64,000 nt of DNA, taken from NCBI GenBank assembly GCA_017590115.1, contig JAGGNK010013114.1:1984001-2048000 (forward strand), in the 5' to 3' direction. Both the position numbers and the translations under genes were made by a program. Positions within the stretch are counted from its first letter, which is position 1, and every line of letters begins with the position of its first letter. The stretch is from Montifringilla adamsi. Its lineage: Eukaryota; Chordata; Aves; Passeriformes; Passeridae. This document shows positions 58,998-64,000 of this stretch, piece after piece. Under the pieces are notes generated by a model, which was not told the DNA's origin, ran no database searches, and saw only the letters and a program-made list of their open reading frames with translations.

Positions 58998-61900
58998 GCT
59001 GTCCTTCTCCTGACTTCCTGAACTGTGTGAATCACAGGTAAATCCACCTAAAGGCTAGAAAATGTTAAGCCAACAGATTTTCCACAATTTTATTAGTGCT
59101 GTCTATAAAAAATGGATGAAAAATAGTCCTGCTAGAAAGAATGTCTGTGTAGAGAATGGTCATCAAACAGCAACCATTTCTTAGCTATAAGCATTTGCAA
59201 AACAGGGAGATAACATGAAAAGGAGGTTCTTGCTGGATAACCTTGGATAATCTGATTTTATACCTCACTTGGCTTAGACTGCAGTAATAATGCAATTTAT
59301 TTATTTGTTAGAAAAATAAGAATGTCTCTTTATTGTTTCAGGTATGCCCGCGGGATAACCATGCAATAAATAAAATGAAATTATGTGCCAGTAGTATTAA
59401 AATCCATTCCAGCTGTCCAGCTGGCCTCTTCTTGCTATCATTGTCCAATGTGCACCCACTCTTTTCAGTAGAAACCTCTCAGACTCCTCTTAGTTCTGAG
59501 ACAAACTTTGTAAGGAGAAATATGAGCTTTTAGTGCACCAACAGTTATTATTATGAGGAAAGAGAGGAAACAAAGCCTGACTTACACAGAAGGCAGGAAA
59601 ATTTAATTATTTTCCATAATTTCTGTTTCAGGCTTGGAGAAAGGCTGGAGTACATGGTAGCTTATTTGGTTTTGTTAATTATATCAGCTATTTGGATCAC
59701 ATTCAGAAACTCATCAAATCCAGGCTATTTTGAAGTGCATGTTAGAGGGGAGCTAGTACATGTTTGCAGGGAACTTCCTTTTTTCCTACCTGGAAAAAAG
59801 AAAGAGACTTCACTTTTCACGTCCCTGATGGATGGGCTTGCTGGAGCACAGTATTCTTTAAGAGTTGTTATCATGTTGAGATTTTACAATACAAAACTTC
59901 TGTAATTGCTGGTTGAGAAGGGACAAGGCAGTGCTCCAGAGAACTCTGCTGGCAGGTGATGGGAAGGCTTTAATATTCATATTGTATCATCCCCAGACAA
60001 AATTGGAATCTCAAGGCACTGTGGAACTATAACAGGTACATATGGTTTAGGTGCTTAAGCTGAGCAGATCAGAAAGTGAAAGACTAGTGCCTCAGCTCCC
60101 TGTCCATTGCAGCTGGACATGAAGGATCTGCAGGTCCCTCTTAGCAGCTGCCTGGTGAGAGCAGGAAAGACTCAGCAGATGGGGGTCAGCCCTTCCTGGT
60201 GAGAGAGAAGGCAGAGAGGCACCCTGGTGGTGCCTGGCTGTTTGGAGACATGCCACACAATTACTCATGGAAATCAAAGCGAAGGAAATACATCCTCTCC
60301 TAAAACAAGTAATTAAGAACAAAGAGAAGCAAATAAATTAAAGAAAACACTGTGTATCTGGCTTTTGTATAACTCAGTGGTAGTCAGAAAACTTAGCAGT
60401 GGTTCAAATTCTTGTGTTCTGCTTGCCAGGAGACAACCCTAATACAAGGTGACAAACACAGCAGGACGAAGGAGGGGGCTTGCCACTGGTTCATGGCAAA
60501 TTTATCTGGCTGGTAAATTCCCACCTGACAGTTATTTATACAATTGAAATTTAGACCTCAGATGCCATGCCCCTTCCTTTCTTTAGTGATGACTCCCTGG
60601 TGCAGCCATAGCTCTCATGGCAAAGATGTGTGAGGAAAACACCAGAAGGAAGAACCAGTACAGTTGTTAAGCACATGGTGGGCTGCCATACAGTGGGGAA
60701 AGAGCGGCAGTCTCAAGAGGTATAAAGCAGGTGGGAGTGCCGAGGAGGAATTGCTGCTATCTTACACTGCCTTTGTTCTATACAACCCCTTCATATAACC
60801 ACTTTACTGGATTTATTCCAGGTTTATATAAATGAAGGTAATACCAGGTTTAGGTGCAACTAAGGGTGTCTTATTGTGTCCAGCTCTACTCAAAAGGCAT
60901 TGCAATGCTGAAAGCCCAATCTTCAAATAAAGCCCATGCATACTGTCAAATCTAGCAATGAATTCTAAGAAGAAAAGAGCTACTTTAATGCTTTTGACTT
61001 GGAAACTTTGGAGATGCTGTTTCTTTGTCTAGTATTTTCATTATTATGCTAGATAGTAAAGAGTTAGCTAGTAATAAAGAGAGATTAGAGGTTAAATCTG
61101 TGATAGCTCTAAAATCAGAAACTATTGTGATGTATAATTAAGTTGAAAAGGCCACAAAGGAAGAGTTTCTAATTTTAACATAAAAACAGCTTCAGTTATT
61201 AAAAAAAAAAAAAAACCAAAACTTGGCAAATTTTACAAAAAGCAATTGAAGAAACCACATAAGACTCATAACTAATACATATCAATTTTTAGAAGTCATA
61301 AAGATTGATTTTTTTTAACAGACCAGCTAAAAGACTGGTATACTTTACATTTTTTTTTTGTGTTCCAAGAACTCTTAAACTTTTTAGCGCATATAATTTT
61401 TTTCCTAGTGTTTACTCAGTATGGGGAAGTGTAAAACACTGAGTGCTACCTTTGTGTAATTGTAGATTTAATCACCGATCATCTCAACACTCAAATCCAT
61501 ACTGACTAATACTAATGCAGATAATTGTCACAAATACATCGCAGCTGTGTGCACGAGTAAAGACAGTCAGGATAGCTTTACTTTGAGATTAGGGTGTAGG
61601 TCTTTTTTCACAAGAAAATAATACAACTGTTCACATGACATGTAAAATTTTCAGTGTGTACTGACATTAAAAATATCAATGAAGCAAAACTGTGATTGTT
61701 TTGATCCCTTAGAGGCTGGGAGGAAAAAGTTTGAAGTTTCAGTGCAGTATGAAACTTGCTATCTATTTCTCTGTCAAGACACTGGTTTTAATTCTTATAT
61801 TGCTCTAGAATATTTCAATACACCATTGGAGAGATGAAGACAAATAAAAACTTTGAAGTTTTTCTAAAGTATGGCATCAGTTAGAGTGCAGCAAGGTAGA

Positions 61901-62329
61901 AACTGTAGTGATACGGTGTGCATTATTAAAAGTACAATAATCAGCACTTGCTGCACTAGACTTGTAAGATTTTTTTTCCCTTAAAACAGAGTGATAAATT
62001 TAACTACTGTAGAGGTGAATATCGACTTAGTGATTAGGGCATTTTCAGTAATGGTGCCTAGTTTTACGAGGTTTTGCATGCCTTGTATCAGCTGTACACA
62101 GTAAATGTTCTATATCTAGTAACAGTAAGTACAGAATTCTCCTGGAAGAACAGAAGAGTGCTGTGTGAGTGAGATCAAAGTCCAGGATCCTGTTACTATC
62201 AGTGATTAACTGGATATCTAGGAAGAAATTGAAAACTGGCACAAACCAGTTGCAGTAACTCCCTGTATACATTCACAGGTAACAGCTATCTCCAGGCCAG
62301 GTACCACTGCGCCGAGGTACTCACTTCAG
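58998..62329. other. Unique non-coding DNA, no gene seen
   Basis: Includes a TATA-like GGTATAAAGCAGG near 60719 in slightly GC-richer surroundings, and an A run at 61201-61215. Acceptor-like pyrimidine tracts ending in CAG occur near 59340 and 59633 without matching donors around open segments. No gene supported. Confidence 0.5.
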
Positions 62330-62440
62330 GACTGAATAGCAACAAATTGTAGGATTTTTGTTCCATGAATTTGTCTAACTGCTGTTTTGAAATCATGTGA
62401 ACTTTTTTAAGAATGCACAATATCCTGTGACAATGATGTG
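62330..62440 (-). repeat. Ancient LINE (CR1/L3-like) 3' relic
   Basis: The minus strand reads CACAGGATATTGTGCATTCT, then GTTCACATGATTTCAAAA, then CAGTTAGACAAATTCATGGA, then ATTTGTTGCTATTCAG. This resembles a widespread amniote repeat of the pattern 'GGATGTTGTG', 'TTTACATGGGTTCAAAAAG', 'ATTAGACAAATTCATGGA', 'GGCTATTAA', which I associate with old CR1/L3-type LINE 3' sequence. It is diverged. The neighbouring GTGAGTAC, which looks like a minus-strand donor, is probably chance within this relic. Confidence 0.4.
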
Positions 62441-63920
62441 TATTCTCCATGGATACATAGTTGTGTTTGGGATTTGCTTCCCTGAACTTAAGCGTGGTCT
62501 GACAAGTGGTTAACAACTCTGAATTTCACACACCCTGCCACTTAAAAATAATTCAATATTTTTAATGTTAAAGCATACAAATTATTTCTGAGCAAGTTCC
62601 AGTTAGCCTTCAGTTACCTGTGTACTTAAGAAGTTTGATGTGAGATCTCCCAGAAACAGATATATAAAAACATTATCAATGCTTTAAGAAAGAGGCAGAC
62701 AGAGCACTTTCTACCACAGATAATGGTGTTCCACTTGCTTATAGTTTGTTTTGGAACTTTTCATGCAGTGGTTTTGAAGACTCCATTGTTTAAATTTGTC
62801 TCAGTCCAGAGTAAATTCTGTGTTGTTTCGTAGGTGTAACAGAGTCCCAATTTGACCCAGTGTAATTTTAATTTCCTGAACTCATCTATAACTGTGTTTG
62901 GTTAAGCAGCTACCATGTTTCATCATGATAATAGGTGATGTTAATCCCGTGTAACATGAGAGATACAGAGCACTGAAAATAGAATATTATTATGCTTTTC
63001 AGGAAAACGATGCTCAGGCAACAGTGGATTATCAACACGGATGCAGTTGTGCAGTGAAACAGAGATTGCAAGCTTGTCTAAAGTTACCAGACACCATCCT
63101 CTAAAGAGGGCATCCATAGCTCACATTTGGCTCAGGTGAAAACTCTTGGTGGTGGGTTTACTAAGTCACTGGAACTGAAGCATTGAACAGCTAGTCCCAA
63201 GGTCCATGTCACAAGACAAGAGAGACTGTGTCACTCCCTCTCCCCCTTCCTTCTCCTTTTTTTGCCTTCGTGCTAAGAAGGAAACACATCTCTATTCATG
63301 GTTCTCCAGCAGTGTGGTGATGCTTTATTGACAGAGTATCAAAAGAATATATTATTTTTCAGATTAAACTGGCATTCCCAGTATATAACAGCAAGAACAG
63401 AGTAAAAAGTAGTTCAGTTAGCTCCTAGGTGACTTTAATTTATGTGGCCAACATGAACTGTGAGTGACAGATTAAAAGTTCAGTGCAGGTACTGATCTTA
63501 GCAACATTTCAGCAATAACCCTTTCCCATGAGTTACTTGTTCCTGAGCAATTTCTCCACTCTGTTAATTAACACAAAAAAAATTCTCTTTCTGTTGTTAC
63601 TGGATGCATCACCTACCTTAAATTCCTTGGTTATGCCTGTATCTGCTGATCAATGCAGAAGACTGATCCTATTTATAGATGAATCTCTTCAGTCCAACAC
63701 ATGCATTATTCTAGGCTGATAGAAACCCAGTAGAAACTTCTCCCCTGCAGAGTCCCTCTTGTGTGCCATCAGTCAGCAGCTGTTCTAAATCTGCTGCTTC
63801 TTCTCTAAGCATTTTTATTATTTTTCTTTCTGCAATAAGCAGCAAGTTCAGAAGTATTGCATTTCAGCAAGTTGCTTAAAATCTGTGCACTAAATAGTCA
63901 TAGACATATATTTATAATAA
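62441..63920. other. Unique non-coding DNA
   Basis: AT-rich sequence without recognised repeats or genes up to the window end. Confidence 0.5.
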
Positions 63921-63948
63921 ATATATGTGTGTGTGTGTATATATATAT
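63921..63948. repeat. (TG)n(TA)n microsatellite
   Basis: ATATA followed by about six TG units and then about five TA units. Compound dinucleotide repeat, likely variable in length. Confidence 0.9.
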
Positions 63949-64000
63949 CGATGCACAAAAATTGGAGTAGCCTCAGGTATAGTGTTATTTTCCACCAACT

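Noticed and set aside
60700..60740. TATA-like GGTATAAAGCAGG as a core promoter
   Set aside because: A single TATA match with no CpG enrichment, transcript or LTR structure around it.
1..64000. tRNA, rRNA, CRISPR array or bacterial operon
   Set aside because: No A/B box pairs with cloverleaf arms, no rRNA sequence, no regularly spaced direct repeats, and no long open frames with ribosome-binding sites were seen.

Overview
The window looks like AT-rich, non-coding DNA from a bird, on a large chromosome, lying either inside a long intron or between genes. The case for a bird is the repeats: a CR1 LINE fragment with recognisable reverse-transcriptase 3' coding sequence (about 13081-13355), two copies of an abundant avian LTR family (9368-9916 and 36570-37144), and a class II (ERVK-like) solo LTR with an intact 6-bp target-site duplication (45356-46001). 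There is no bacterial or organellar gene organisation. No open frame exceeds about 135 codons and none matches a protein family I recognise. I therefore call no confident protein-coding gene, tRNA, rRNA or CRISPR array.

Layout: 1-9.3 kb is unique sequence with an (AATG)n microsatellite, a degraded MIR/L2-like relic and a 12-bp inverted repeat. From 9.4 to 15 kb is the densest repeat cluster: one family A LTR, a long A-rich tract, two diverged copies of a second LTR family (B) in the same orientation 1.7 kb apart, and the CR1 fragment between them. From 15 to 31 kb is mostly unique, with two more MIR/L2-like relics and the best exon-like signal of the window (22651-22707, +). At 31.5-32.2 kb there is a CpG-enriched, GC-richer segment of unknown origin. 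From 32 to 45 kb there is a second family A LTR, AT-rich segments that look like conserved non-coding elements (about 38.15-38.55 and 43.7-44.1 kb) and an exon-like stretch on the minus strand (41435-41624). The ERVK-like solo LTR occupies 45.4-46.0 kb. The remainder, 46-64 kb, is mainly unique, with simple repeats, an unrecognised protein-like open stretch at 58.4-59.0 kb and an ancient LINE 3' relic near 62.4 kb.

I see no set of genes working together here. The second-look candidates are the two exon-like segments, the CpG-enriched segment, the open stretch at 58.4 kb, the putative conserved elements, and the history of the LTR insertions. Repeat names rest on recognising motif patterns by eye. 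Family assignment, age and conservation all need alignment against libraries and other genomes, which I could not run.
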